Shown piece by piece: positions 15,772 through 24,217 of a stretch of DNA of 64,000 nt. The notes under the pieces are model-generated. The model searched no databases. It was not told the origin of the DNA and was given only the letters and a program-made list of their open reading frames with translations. How positions within the stretch are numbered: the stretch's first letter is position 1; the number at the start of each line of letters is the position of its first letter. The position numbers and the translations under genes were made by a program. The DNA comes from Streptosporangium sp. NBC_01495 (lineage in GTDB: Bacteria > Actinomycetota > Actinomycetes > Streptosporangiales > Streptosporangiaceae): assembly GCF_036250735.1 (NCBI RefSeq), contig NZ_CP109430.1, forward strand, positions 310,001 through 374,000, in the 5' to 3' direction.

Positions 15772-17306
15772 TCCGCCAATTTCTCCCCCAGCGTGGACTC
15801 CGCAACAGACAGCTCCTCGCGCGACATGCGCAGTCTGGCGAGCGCGTCAAGTAGCTCGGGCAGGTCCGCGACGGCGCGCGACTCCAGGTACAACGGGACG
15901 TTGAGACTGTGCCCGTTGCGGCCGATCTCCGCCAGGCTCACCAGCCGGGACCTTCCGAGGATGTTGGCCGCCGCCTCGTACCAGCCGAGGATCCGCGCGA
16001 CGTGCTCTGGCTCCAGGCTGTTCTGTGACCGGCCCTTGCGGAACTGGTCGGAGGCGTCGATGAACAAGACCTGTCCCGGATGGGCTGGACGGTCCCGGAT
16101 GATGAGGATGCAGGCCGCAAGCCCGGTGCCGTAGAAGAGGTTTGGGGCCAGCGCGATGACGGTCTCGACCTTCCCGGAAGCGAGGAGCTTCCGCCGGATC
16201 GTCCCCTCGGAGGCGCCCCGGAACAGCGCTCCCTGGGGCAGGACCACGCCGATGCGTCCGGTGCCGACCTCCATCGAGGCCATCATGTGCTGGACCCAGG
16301 CAAAGTCCCCCGAGTTCCACGGAGGCACCCCGGTCTCGCCGCGCTTGAACCGGTCCTTCGCCCACGTGTCGTCGCCCCAGCCCTTCAAGGAGAACGGCGG
16401 GTTGGCCAGGACGCAGTCGAAGGTCGCCAGCCGGTCGTGATCGTAGAAGGCGGGCTGGCGCAGGGTATCGCCATGGGCGATCTCGAAGTCCTCGACCCCG
16501 TGCAGGAACAGGTTCATCCGAGCGATACCTGAGGTGGTGAGGTTCTTCTCCTGGCCGAACAGCCGTCCCGACAGCTTCTCTGGACGGCCGCCTCCGGAGA
16601 TCACATGCTGTACCACCTCGATCAGCATGCCCCCGGTGCCGCAGGCCGGGTCATAGACGGTGTCGCGTTCCTCCGGTTTCAGGATGGACACCAGCAACTT
16701 GACGACGCTGCGCGGAGTGTAGAACTCTCCCGCCTTGCGGTTGGAGAGGTCCGCGAACCGCTTGATCAGGTACTCGTAGGCCTGACCGAGCATGTCCGGC
16801 TCGACCCGCGCGTTTCCGAGTTCCAGCTTCGAGAAGTGTTCCAACAGATCGGTTATTACCCTGTCGGAGATCCGATCCTTGTTGGTCCACGGTGTGTCGC
16901 CGAAGATGCCGCGCAGCGCGGTCGGGTTGGCCGTCTCAATCCGCTGTAACGCGTTCTGTAGGTGGCTTCCAACGTTCTCTTCGGCTGTCCGCGCATCCTC
17001 CCAGAAGCTGCCATCGGGAATCTGGAAGCGGTGGTTTTCCGGGTACCGGGCGAAGGATGGGTCGCCGCCGGACAGCTTCAGCGCCTGCTGCGACTCCTCG
17101 TGGTACACGTCGCTGATCCGTTTGAAGAACAGCAGAGGGAAGATGTAACTCTTAAAGTCAGCCTGGTCGACGGGGCCGCGCAGGATCTGCGCCGCCGCCC
17201 ACAAGTGTGCTTCGAGCTCGGCCAATGTCAGCCGAGGCTCCTCCGCCCCGAGTAGGTCGAGCTGCCCCTTGTTACCCATCCGCTTCGCCCGCCTGCCCGT
17301 CACCAC
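15759..17306 (-). CDS. hsdM: Type I DNA methyltransferase M1 (HsdM)
   Basis: Up to 515 residues. PLLFFKRISDVYHEE lies in the N-terminal domain, GEFYTPRSVVKLLV near 193, SAM motif I DPACGTGGML at about 219-228 and catalytic NPPF at 302-305. This is the first gene of the six-gene minus-strand operon M1-M2-S-R-DUF262-AAA/TOPRIM. The start is uncertain: GTG at 17306 has no clear ribosome site, and an internal ATG at 17279 gives 506 residues starting MGNKGQ. Both M1 and M2 keep the SAM and NPP(F/Y) motifs, so neither is an obvious dead copy. Confidence 0.9.
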   Translation of the reverse strand: MVTGRRAKRMGNKGQLDLLGAEEPRLTLAELEAHLWAAAQILRGPVDQADFKSYIFPLLFFKRISDVYHEESQQALKLSGGDPSFARYPENHRFQIPDGSFWEDARTAEENVGSHLQNALQRIETANPTALRGIFGDTPWTNKDRISDRVITDLLEHFSKLELGNARVEPDMLGQAYEYLIKRFADLSNRKAGEFYTPRSVVKLLVSILKPEERDTVYDPACGTGGMLIEVVQHVISGGGRPEKLSGRLFGQEKNLTTSGIARMNLFLHGVEDFEIAHGDTLRQPAFYDHDRLATFDCVLANPPFSLKGWGDDTWAKDRFKRGETGVPPWNSGDFAWVQHMMASMEVGTGRIGVVLPQGALFRGASEGTIRRKLLASGKVETVIALAPNLFYGTGLAACILIIRDRPAHPGQVLFIDASDQFRKGRSQNSLEPEHVARILGWYEAAANILGRSRLVSLAEIGRNGHSLNVPLYLESRAVADLPELLDALARLRMSREELSVAESTLGEKLAEWGL

Positions 17307-17931
17307 GAATAGCTACGGTAGTGGCTCGTAGCGGTGGACATGCCATCTGGTTGTCAGAACGTGACCAGCCGCCCAGCAGGTGCCAGTAGCTACGCGCCAG
17401 TCCCGGTCTTGCTGAGAGCTCGCTGTTCACGATTTTACAGGCGGAGCAGTCGCTCTGCTCAGCTGACCAAGGCCATGGGTTAGGGGCGCGTGGATGGCGG
17501 TGCAGGTGCGCTGGCGTATGGGGACGTTGCTGTCAGTGCTGCTGTCCACCTCGGCCATAGTCATCCGGTGCCGATGCCCGACGAAGGAGGGCCTCGGCGT
17601 CGATCGCCCCAGCCGCGGATGGAGAGAATCAAAGTGAGCGATCGTCACGGCCCCGACCACTTTGATGCGAACTGGCGGCAAAGCTGCGTTGACGCGCTCG
17701 ACGGTTGGACAGGCCGCGAGTTGATGTGTGGCCTAGGCAGACTCTGTCCGACCTGCGGAGAGATGGCCGAAAGCCACCTCTCCGACCTAGCCGGCTCCTT
17801 CTCGAACTTCGACGCGATACCTGGTTGTGGGGTCGAAGCAGCTAACGCGAACGCAGAAGCGGATTTGCTACGAGCTGGGTAGTACGGTGTCTTGTCCACT
17901 GGCTCGCTCACAATGTCACCGAGCGCGGGCG
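17307..17931. other. Intergenic region upstream of the R-M operon, no gene seen
   Basis: Open frames here (for example 17490-17882) have no ribosome site, no recognisable motif and poor actinomycete codon character. The stretch should contain the promoter for the six-gene operon and, at its right edge, the 3' exon of the group II intron. I cannot point to a convincing -35/-10 pair. Confidence 0.5.
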
Positions 17932-18007
17932 GTCGGGTAGCCCCGGCGCATTGCTGCACCAGGGCCCCCTCAGAACCGTGCGTGCGGGTCGTCCCCGCAC
18001 ACGGCTC
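17932..18007 (-). ncRNA. Group II intron domains V and VI
   Basis: Minus-strand 18007-17973 reads GAGCCGTGTGCGGGGA, CGAC, CCGCACGCACGGTTC: a 35-nt hairpin of the right size and shape for catalytic domain V. It is followed by GGGGGC and a stem GCCCTGGTGC/GCGCCGGGGC with loop AGCAAT, matching domain VI. The stop codon of the maturase ORF overlaps the first two bases of domain V, an unusually tight packing. Confidence 0.75.
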
Positions 18008-19931
18008 AAGCAAGCCGCGAGGGCGGCGTGGCGGGCAGAAGTGCTGGTTGACTGCCTGCGCCGGATGGGAGCCGGCGGCGGCAGTGGGTGTGTATGAGGC
18101 GGATCCGGTCCCTGTCCGGCGTGCCGGCCCGTCCGGTGTCGGTGATCTCCAGGGCGTGCTTGGTGATCGCCTTGCGGACGGTTCGATGCCATTGCTCCCA
18201 CTCGTGTGGGTGCGCTGGTTCGTGATCGGCGTGCAGGAGATGGTCCCCGCAGAGCGGGCAACGCGCGTCTTGTTTGCGGAGCAGGCGCACGATGTGGTCG
18301 CTGAGCGGGGGCTGGTATCTGCGTCGCCGTCTGGCCCAGTAGTCGGTCAGCGCGGGGTCATCGGGTGATGCCTTGGCGGTGACCAACTGGTGCCGGACTA
18401 TCTTGGTCCAGGCGAATTTCTGCAGGTAGGCGCCACTGTCGCGGTCACCGAACACCCACATGTCGCCTCGGGCGGGGTGGAACCGGCCGAAGTAGCGGGC
18501 GGCGACCCACTTCCTCGATTTGGTGCGGTGACGGCGGATGGCCCACTTGTAGGCCAGCTTCCACACGTAGCCGTCCAACGCACTGAACGCGGCGCTGGAG
18601 ACCGCCGTCCGATAGTAGGAGGCCCATCCGGAGATGATCGGATTGAGCTTCCAGATCAGCGCCGATGCCGAAGCGCCGCGCATCGCGTGGAACTCCTCGC
18701 GTAGTCGGCGGCGGATCCGTCGGACGGCGTCCGCACTGGGTTTGATGATCAGCTTCCCGTTGGGGTAGCGGCGGATGGTGAACCCGAGGAAATCGAACCC
18801 GTGCGAGGCGTGGACGATTCTCGTCTTGTCCTCGTTCAGGGCCAGTCCCCGGACGCCCAGCCACTGGGAAAGCTGCGCCTTGACCTTGATGGCCTGTTCC
18901 TGGCTGTGGCAGGCCACGACGAAGTCGTCGGCGTATCGGCATAACACCGGGGTCCCGTCCACGGTCCAGCCCGCCTCTGAGCCGTGAGCGTAGTAGCGGA
19001 CTCCGGCGGCCTCCTCCAGCCCGTGCAGGGCGACGTTCATCAACACGGGGCTGATCACCCCGCCTTGCGGGCTGCCTTCTGGGGTGGGAGCAAACCCGCT
19101 ACCCGCTTCGATCACCCCGGCCTTCAGCCAACCCTCGACCATTGCCCGGGCGGGGAAGGAGTCCAGGGCCATCAGGAGCTGGGTGTGATCGATGCGGTCG
19201 AACGCCGCGCTCAGATCCGCGTCCAAGACCCACAACCGCTTGGCGTTCTTGCCGCTCAGCGCGTTGAAGATGGCCTCGATCGCGTCGTGACAGCCGCGGC
19301 CCGGCCGAAACCCATACGAGCGGGCCTCGAACCGGGCCTCCCACTCGGCCTCCAGCGCGTTCTTCACCCGGGCCTGCAACACCCGATCGAAGATCACCGG
19401 AATGCCGAGCGGCCGTCTCTTGATCGTCGTACCGGCCTTCGGAATGTATACCCGCCGCACCGGCAGAGGCGTCCAGGACCTGGCCCCGCGCTGCACGCGA
19501 GCGATCAGTTCCGTCCTGGCCTCATCGGTGAGCGCCACCTCACCGTCGACTCCGGCCGTGCGGCGGCCAGCGTTGATCTGCGTCACCCGCTCCACGCTGA
19601 GCAGCGTGTTGCTGTGACTGCGCAGCATCAGCTTCTGCAAGTTACGGACCCTCTTGGAGTCCCCTGCCTGCGCCGCCTTGAAGATCCTCTGCCTGAGCCG
19701 CCGTACGTTCTCCCGAGCCTGCCCCAGGCCGACACCCCGTGCCGGGCTGAGCTTCTCCCAGGATGTGTCCGAGAGTCCGTTCACCGCGACGCCACCGGCC
19801 GCGCCACCGGGCGTGACCTGCGTGTTCGTCATGGCGTCCAACTTGTCCCTCGGTTCCAGCGATTCATGGCCGACGATGTCCATCGGCTCACCTGCCCACG
19901 TCAGCACCCTCCCCATGGAGGGTTCCGGCAC
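18006..19931 (-). CDS. ltrA: Group II intron reverse transcriptase/maturase with HNH endonuclease
   Basis: 641 residues (607 if it starts at ATG 19832, preceded by GAGGGA). RT domain: LGIPVIFDRVLQARVKNALE, YGFRPGRGCHDAI near 206, DLSAAFDRIDH, GSPQGGVISPVLMN and the catalytic YADD at 333-336. A maturase (X) domain follows around FLGFTIRRYPNGK to SGWASYYR. The C-terminal HNH-type endonuclease has CPLCGDHLLHADHEP (558-572) and HTHC (614-617). It helps the intron splice and inserts it into DNA by target-primed reverse transcription. All active-site motifs are present and the frame is open, so the intron may be active. Confidence 0.95.
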   Translation of the reverse strand: MPEPSMGRVLTWAGEPMDIVGHESLEPRDKLDAMTNTQVTPGGAAGGVAVNGLSDTSWEKLSPARGVGLGQARENVRRLRQRIFKAAQAGDSKRVRNLQKLMLRSHSNTLLSVERVTQINAGRRTAGVDGEVALTDEARTELIARVQRGARSWTPLPVRRVYIPKAGTTIKRRPLGIPVIFDRVLQARVKNALEAEWEARFEARSYGFRPGRGCHDAIEAIFNALSGKNAKRLWVLDADLSAAFDRIDHTQLLMALDSFPARAMVEGWLKAGVIEAGSGFAPTPEGSPQGGVISPVLMNVALHGLEEAAGVRYYAHGSEAGWTVDGTPVLCRYADDFVVACHSQEQAIKVKAQLSQWLGVRGLALNEDKTRIVHASHGFDFLGFTIRRYPNGKLIIKPSADAVRRIRRRLREEFHAMRGASASALIWKLNPIISGWASYYRTAVSSAAFSALDGYVWKLAYKWAIRRHRTKSRKWVAARYFGRFHPARGDMWVFGDRDSGAYLQKFAWTKIVRHQLVTAKASPDDPALTDYWARRRRRYQPPLSDHIVRLLRKQDARCPLCGDHLLHADHEPAHPHEWEQWHRTVRKAITKHALEITDTGRAGTPDRDRIRLIHTHCRRRLPSGAGSQPALLPATPPSRLA

Positions 19932-20653
19932 CTGGCCGGTGTCGGTATCCGGCCACTTATCCCCAGGTCACGACAGGAGTGCACCGCTTAACGACCTGCG
20001 GTTTCGTGTCGCCTTTCGGCCACCGGCATTAGCTTCTTGGGCATCCTTGTCCCGGCCGGGCATCGGCTTCCCTCACGGGTCGCCTACCGCACCACCGACC
20101 TTCGACGGCGCGGACCCCTGCCGGGGTTTCCACGTTCCACTTGCGCGAGATACGGCCGGGTTGGGTGCCCCCTCTACTCCGGGGCGGTGGTGCTCACGCA
20201 ACCGGCCAGCACCCACCGGTTGCCACCTGCCGCTTTTCAACGGCCAGCCCTCAACCCCGGTCCTGCCTTCCATCGTCCGGGGCTTCGCGTGACGAAGCGT
20301 TCAGGGATTCACTCGCGTTCACCCGTCCGGCCTTCCCCTCACCTGTAACCCCCGGATGGAATCGGGAGCCCTTGGGCTCTACCTCGGGCTTCGGACCCCG
20401 CCGTTACCAGCGACGCCCGCCAAGGCGGGGACGGGCCATAGAGCACAGACCCGGGACTACACCATCGACAACACGTCGATCCTCCAATCTGCGAGTCCAC
20501 TCGCAACAAGCGACCTCGTGTCGCACGCGCTGGTCGCGACCGGCCGAAGAGCCGCAGCGCGGCCAGCGACCGCCCGACGCGCGCGGGACGCCGTAGGCGG
20601 CACGCGCCTTGAAGACGAACAGATAAGTTACGTTCGATCTTGAACAGGGCTGA

Positions 20654-21391
20654 TCATCGGGTCATCCGAACTGCAGGTTTAGCACTGGTCCAGACGCGTT
20701 CGAAGCTGTTGAGGTAGGTCGTCGCGGTGCTGTCTGTCTCGGTGTGTGTCAAGTAGATGACGGGTGCCTCGGGGGCTCGGGTGCCGTAGGCGTGCAGGTT
20801 GACCAGCAGTTCGTCATCTGCTCGGTAGATGGAGTTGTAGAGGACGGTGCGGTGGAGTCGGATCTCGACTCCGTCGATGCCTTGCAGCGGCTGGTAGAGG
20901 GTGAGGGCGTTTTTGACGCGGGCGGCCATGACGTCGCCGCCGGTGCCTTCATCGTCTCCGCGGGCTGTTACGTGAGGGCTGTTGGGATCGCCGAGCAGGA
21001 TGCGTACCCTCGCCCCGGCGGTTGCCCGTTCGGTGAGGACGCGGAGTAGTCCGGCGTCCTCGGCGAGGAAGAGTCCGCTGTAGACGAGGATGCCGATCTC
21101 CTTGTGTGCGGACTCGAAGAAGGCGCGCCAGGTGTCGGCCGGCACGCTCCACCGGTGCGGGTAGACGGCTTTGATCTCGGCGGGAAGTCCTCGGCGCTGG
21201 CGCATGTTTTCGGGCCATAGGTCGTCTTCGTTGACGTGGAGGAGGTCGGCGACCGCCAGGCGGTGACGGGGGTGGGGGATGCGGCCGTTCAGCCAGCGGC
21301 CGACGGTTTTGGGGTCGACGGTCAGGTGGGTGGCGACGTCGAGGGGTTGCAGTCGTGCCCGGATGAGGGCATGGCGGAGGTTCTCGTTCAT
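20654..21391 (-). CDS. HTH regulator with DUF5919 (PLD-like) C-terminal domain, copy 1
   Basis: 245 residues from ATG 21391 (ribosome site GGAAGGGA); a longer upstream frame lacks one. Residues 1-60 form an XRE/Cro-like HTH (DVATHLTVDPKTVGRWLNGR). Residues 80-245 are a DUF5919-type domain with AVYPHRWSVP, IGILVYSGLFLAED, VRILLGDPNS and RLHRTVLYNSIYRADDELLV, where the His and Asn of the last motif echo phospholipase-D folds. Such proteins are common in actinomycete AICEs; their ligand is unknown. It is transcribed away from a small gene at 21555, with AGACGTCCCT repeats in the shared promoter region. A close paralogue lies at 23459-24199. Confidence 0.85.
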   Translation of the reverse strand: MNENLRHALIRARLQPLDVATHLTVDPKTVGRWLNGRIPHPRHRLAVADLLHVNEDDLWPENMRQRRGLPAEIKAVYPHRWSVPADTWRAFFESAHKEIGILVYSGLFLAEDAGLLRVLTERATAGARVRILLGDPNSPHVTARGDDEGTGGDVMAARVKNALTLYQPLQGIDGVEIRLHRTVLYNSIYRADDELLVNLHAYGTRAPEAPVIYLTHTETDSTATTYLNSFERVWTSAKPAVRMTR

Positions 21392-21435
21392 GGGGTTCCC
21401 TTCCGTGACACGGTCACTGCCTGCGACGCTAACAC

Positions 21436-21459
21436 GAGACGTCCCTAGACGTCCCTGAG
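21436..21459. promoter_or_regulatory. Tandem operator-like repeats between divergent genes
   Basis: AGACGTCCCT occurs twice back-to-back (21437-21446 and 21447-21456) in the gap between the DUF5919 regulator and the gene at 21555. The GACGTC core recurs at 22376-22395 and 24248-24267, upstream of other genes of the same block, which suggests a shared operator. Confidence 0.5.
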
Positions 21460-21554
21460 TTGCGGTGTTGAAGAAGAACCTTCGGAGACGAAGCTCATCG
21501 GCACAGAGCAGGCCACCCAGGCTCTGCCCTTCACGTCGATGGGAGCTTGAGTTC

Positions 21555-21899
21555 ATGACCACCGCACGAGAGCGACAGCGCGCCTACCAGCAAGACCTTC
21601 TCACCGCCCTGGACGGCGAACTCAGAGCACGCGAGATCACCACCGTCCTGATCGTGGACGGCAGCGGGAATCCCTGCCTGGAGGTCCTCGACCTGCACTT
21701 CCGCACGCGGCGCGTGTACGTGCAGACGGCATTCCACTGGTTCTACTGGGGAGAGCAGCACGACGAGCGGATCTCGTCGTTGCACCTGCTGAAGGCCGCC
21801 GAGCGGATCATCGAGGCCGCGGGTGAGGGCTGGCGCGAGGGGGAGCAGGGAACGCTCAGCGTCGACCTGAGCAAGGTCGCAGACGCGTACCGCTGCTGA
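21555..21899 (+). CDS. Conserved hypothetical protein of the AICE regulatory block
   Basis: 114 residues from ATG 21555 with GGGAGCTTGAG upstream. An N-terminal helix (RERQRAYQQDLLTALDGEL) is followed by alternating strands (TTVLIVDGSGNPCLEVLDL) and an aromatic stretch (FHWFYWGEQHDERI). No transmembrane segment or known catalytic motif. I do not recognise a named family. It is divergent from DUF5919 regulator 1 and lies 4 bp before the tandem GntR gene, with which it is probably co-transcribed. Confidence 0.65.
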   Translation: MTTARERQRAYQQDLLTALDGELRAREITTVLIVDGSGNPCLEVLDLHFRTRRVYVQTAFHWFYWGEQHDERISSLHLLKAAERIIEAAGEGWREGEQGTLSVDLSKVADAYRC

Positions 21900-21903
21900 T
21901 CCG

Positions 21904-22377
21904 ATGACTCCTGAGACGAGCAACTGGCTGACCGGCGGGCGGGTTCATCGCCAGCTCGCCGATCGCATCCGCGCCCAGATCAGCGCGGGTGAGTACCCTC
22001 CGGGCAGCGTGCTGCCCTCTGAGTCCGCGCTGGCCGAGTACTACCGGCTGGCCCGCTCCACCGTCCGGCGAAGCTTGGCTGTCCTGGCGGACGAGGAGCT
22101 GATCATCACGTTGCCCGGTAAGGGCCGCGTGGTCAACGGTCCCGAGGGGGAGACCAGTGCGGCCTACCGGTATCAGGCGATCGCCAACGAGCTGCGTGCG
22201 CAGATCGGGACAGGGACGCTCGCGGCCGGCTCCAAGCTGCCGAGCGAGTTGGCGCTGTGCGAGCAGCATGGGGCGTCGCGCAATACGGTCCGTCAGGCTC
22301 TTGACGAGCTGAAATGCGAGGGACTGATCGTGACCCGGCACGGCAAGGGCCATTTCGTCCAAGCTGTGCGGGATTGA
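21904..22377 (+). CDS. Tandem double GntR-type winged-helix regulator
   Basis: 157 residues with two GntR DNA-binding domains in one chain: residues 13-75 (VHRQLADRIRAQISAGEYPPG, then ARSTVRRSLAVLADEELI) and 88-155 (YQAIANELRAQIGTGTLAAG, then ASRNTVRQALDELKCEGLI). No effector domain follows, whereas a normal GntR protein has one HTH plus a ligand domain. It could bind two adjacent half-sites as a monomer. Its last bases overlap a 20-bp palindrome at 22376-22395 that may be its own or the DUF5919 regulator's operator. The gene follows 21555-21899 closely. Confidence 0.85.
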   Translation: MTPETSNWLTGGRVHRQLADRIRAQISAGEYPPGSVLPSESALAEYYRLARSTVRRSLAVLADEELIITLPGKGRVVNGPEGETSAAYRYQAIANELRAQIGTGTLAAGSKLPSELALCEQHGASRNTVRQALDELKCEGLIVTRHGKGHFVQAVRD

Positions 22378-22395
22378 GACGTCTTGGGACGTCTC
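22376..22395. promoter_or_regulatory. Palindromic operator upstream of the HD-domain gene
   Basis: GAGACGTCTTGGGACGTCTC is a near-perfect 20-bp palindrome at the end of the GntR gene and about 50 bp before the HD-domain start. It shares GACGTC with the sites at 21437 and 24248. Confidence 0.5.
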
Positions 22396-22444
22396 GTTTC
22401 GAGCTCTGGATTCACCTCGGGGACCGGCGTCTATCGTGGGCCGC

Positions 22445-23011
22445 ATGGGACAAGCTGAGTGGGCGCGTGACCTGGCCAGGCAATTGCTGGAGAAGCCGTT
22501 GCCGCGTCGGTGGGCACACACCCAGGGAGTGGCTGCGCGGGCCGAGACGCTGGCGCCGATCCTCCGGGAGGAAGTCGATCTGCTGACCGCCTCGGCCTGG
22601 CTGCACGACATCGGCTACTCACCCGAGCTGGTCGACACCGGCTTCCATCCGCTGGACGGTGCCCGCTACCTACGCGACGTGCACCAGGCCGATGGTCAGC
22701 TGGCCCGGTTGGTCGCGCATCACTCGTGCGCGGTCTACGAGGCGACCGAGCGAGGTCTGCTGGATGCGCTGAACGAGGAGTTCGATCGGGAGCGTCCGGA
22801 GCTGGTGGAGGCGCTGACCTACTGCGACATGACCACCAGCCCGGACGGCCTCGTCCTGGACGTCGATGCCCGTCTCGCGGAGATCCACTCTCGGTACGGC
22901 CCTGAGCACCTGGTCAGCCGATCCATCACCAACGCGACCCCGTGCATCACCTCGGCCGTGCGGGCGGTCCAGGCCGCGCTAGCCGATGTACGGTCCGGCG
23001 GTGCCGTCTAG
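22445..23011 (+). CDS. HD-domain phosphohydrolase
   Basis: About 188 residues from ATG 22445 (GTG 22436 is equally possible; neither has a good ribosome site). The HD metal site is visible: RRWAHTQGVAARA (His), SAWLHDIGYSPEL (His-Asp), VAHHSCA, and a late Asp in YCDMTTSPDG. Such enzymes hydrolyse phosphate esters of nucleotides or signalling nucleotides. Genes for HD-domain proteins are frequent in actinomycete integrative elements. It converges on the Nudix gene with a 33-bp overlap, so the two may serve nucleotide turnover under separate control. The true substrate is unknown. Confidence 0.85.
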   Translation: MGQAEWARDLARQLLEKPLPRRWAHTQGVAARAETLAPILREEVDLLTASAWLHDIGYSPELVDTGFHPLDGARYLRDVHQADGQLARLVAHHSCAVYEATERGLLDALNEEFDRERPELVEALTYCDMTTSPDGLVLDVDARLAEIHSRYGPEHLVSRSITNATPCITSAVRAVQAALADVRSGGAV

Positions 23012-23455
23012 ATAGTGGCCGATGCGCAGCCGCATCGACCGATCCATGGTCAGTGAGTCGACCTGGTCGCGGGGTACCCACCGCACTTCGCGGGACTCAT
23101 CGCTCGGGGTGGGCTCGCCGCTGATCGGCCGGCCACACAGCACGATGGAGAACTCCTGGCGGGCCTCACCGTTGGAGGTGTAGAGGATGACGTGCCTGGG
23201 GTCGGTGTAGGTGCCGACCAGGCCGGTGATCTCGCAGGTGATCCCGGTCTCCTCCAGCGTCTCCCGGATCGCCGCGTCCGGCAGGGACTCGCCCAGGTCG
23301 ATCGCTCCGCCGGGAACGGCCCAGTTGTCGTTGTCGGTGCGGTGAATCATCAAGATGTCCCCGGCGTCGTTGACGACCACAACGTTCACCGAGGGGACCA
23401 GACTGTTGGGCGCGGGCGCGGAAGGGTCGTCGTAGAAGTCCAGCCGGCGGGCCAT
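22979..23455 (-). CDS. Nudix hydrolase
   Basis: 158 residues with a complete Nudix box GAIDLGESLPDAAIRETLEE followed by TGI (about residues 50-72), matching GX5EX7REUXEEXGU. It would hydrolyse a nucleoside diphosphate linked to another group, with Mg2+ held by the glutamates. Nudix genes sit at the same place in pSAM2-type elements. It follows the second DUF5919 regulator by 3 bp on the same strand and is probably co-transcribed with it. Confidence 0.9.
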   Translation of the reverse strand: MARRLDFYDDPSAPAPNSLVPSVNVVVVNDAGDILMIHRTDNDNWAVPGGAIDLGESLPDAAIRETLEETGITCEITGLVGTYTDPRHVILYTSNGEARQEFSIVLCGRPISGEPTPSDESREVRWVPRDQVDSLTMDRSMRLRIGHYLDGTAGPYIG

Positions 23456-23458
23456 GGC

Positions 23459-24199
23459 TCAGGACTCTACCGGGGTGGCCCGGTTCCAGACGGCTTCGAA
23501 ACTGTCGAGGTAGGTCGAGACCATGTCGCCGCCGGTGACCTTGCGCAGGTGCATGACCGGCGCGTCCGCGGCGAATCTGCCGTAGACGTGGGTGTTGACC
23601 AGAAGCTGGTCGTCGCCGCGGTAGATGGAGTTGTACAGGATGGTGTCGTGCAGCCGGATCTCCACCCCGTCGCGCTGCCGCAGTGACCGGTAGAGGAGGA
23701 GCGCGGTCCTGATCTGAGCGGCCATGCCGTCGTTGAGACCCTCGTCCGCGCCGCGCTGGGCGACCTCTGCGCAGTCGGGATCTCCGAGCAGGATCCGCAC
23801 CCGTACGCCCGCCTCCGCTTTCTCGGCGAACAGGCGCATGATGCCGGTGTCCTGGGCGATGAAGATGCCGCTGTAGACCAGCACACCGATCTCCCGTTCG
23901 GCCGCTGAGAACAGACGTCCCCAGGTGTCCTTGGGGACGGCCCAGCGGTGCGGGTAGACAGTGACGATCTCGCTCTCGGAGACGGCCGCAGTCTGCTGGG
24001 AGGTCAGTGCGCCCGGCCACAGGTACGCCTCCTGCACGCCGAGGAGTTTGGCGACCGCGAATCGATGCTTTCGGTACGGTATGCGGCCCTGGGTGATCCA
24101 TCGTTCCACGGTCTTGGCGTCGACTCCGACGGCCTCGGCCAGTGCGTCGACCGTGGTGCCGTGTTCGAGAAGGGCCACCCGTAACCGCTCGTTCGCCAT
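23459..24199 (-). CDS. HTH regulator with DUF5919 (PLD-like) C-terminal domain, copy 2
   Basis: 246 residues from ATG 24199; an upstream frame to 24361 has no ribosome site. N-terminal HTH: VDALAEAVGVDAKTVERWIT. The C-terminal DUF5919-like domain shares with copy 1 TVYPHRWAVPKDTW, IGVLVYSGIFIAQD, VRILLGDPD and RLHDTILYNSIYRGDD. The two proteins are clearly paralogous over their whole length. Copy 2 heads a two-gene unit with the Nudix gene and faces the small zinc-ribbon gene at 24354 across a promoter region with GACGTC/TTCAGG motifs. One may repress the other; this is inferred from shared sites only. Confidence 0.85.
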   Translation of the reverse strand: MANERLRVALLEHGTTVDALAEAVGVDAKTVERWITQGRIPYRKHRFAVAKLLGVQEAYLWPGALTSQQTAAVSESEIVTVYPHRWAVPKDTWGRLFSAAEREIGVLVYSGIFIAQDTGIMRLFAEKAEAGVRVRILLGDPDCAEVAQRGADEGLNDGMAAQIRTALLLYRSLRQRDGVEIRLHDTILYNSIYRGDDQLLVNTHVYGRFAADAPVMHLRKVTGGDMVSTYLDSFEAVWNRATPVES

Positions 24200-24217
24200 C
24201 TCACCTGCCCGTAGGAG

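Larger units (their letters stand above)
17932..20526 (-). mobile_element. Group II intron (retroelement), proposed boundaries
   Basis: About 2.6 kb on the minus strand. The proposed 5' end at 20526 begins GTGCGAC, fitting the GUGYG consensus. The proposed 3' end at 17932 finishes CTACCCGAC, with a candidate branch-point A about 7 bases from the end. Domain V (17973-18007) and a domain VI stem follow directly after the intron-encoded protein. The 5' exon ends in a hairpin (CGCTGG...CCAGCG) abutting the junction. It sits between the AICE core and the R-M cargo, in no recognisable gene. The ends come from consensus only and could shift by a few bases. Confidence 0.7.

Noticed and set aside
17490..17882. 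130-residue plus-strand frame before the group II intron
   Set aside because: No ribosome site, no motif, and residue composition unlike neighbouring genes.
18984..19991. 335-residue frame opposite the maturase
   Set aside because: Antisense shadow of a well-supported reverse transcriptase.
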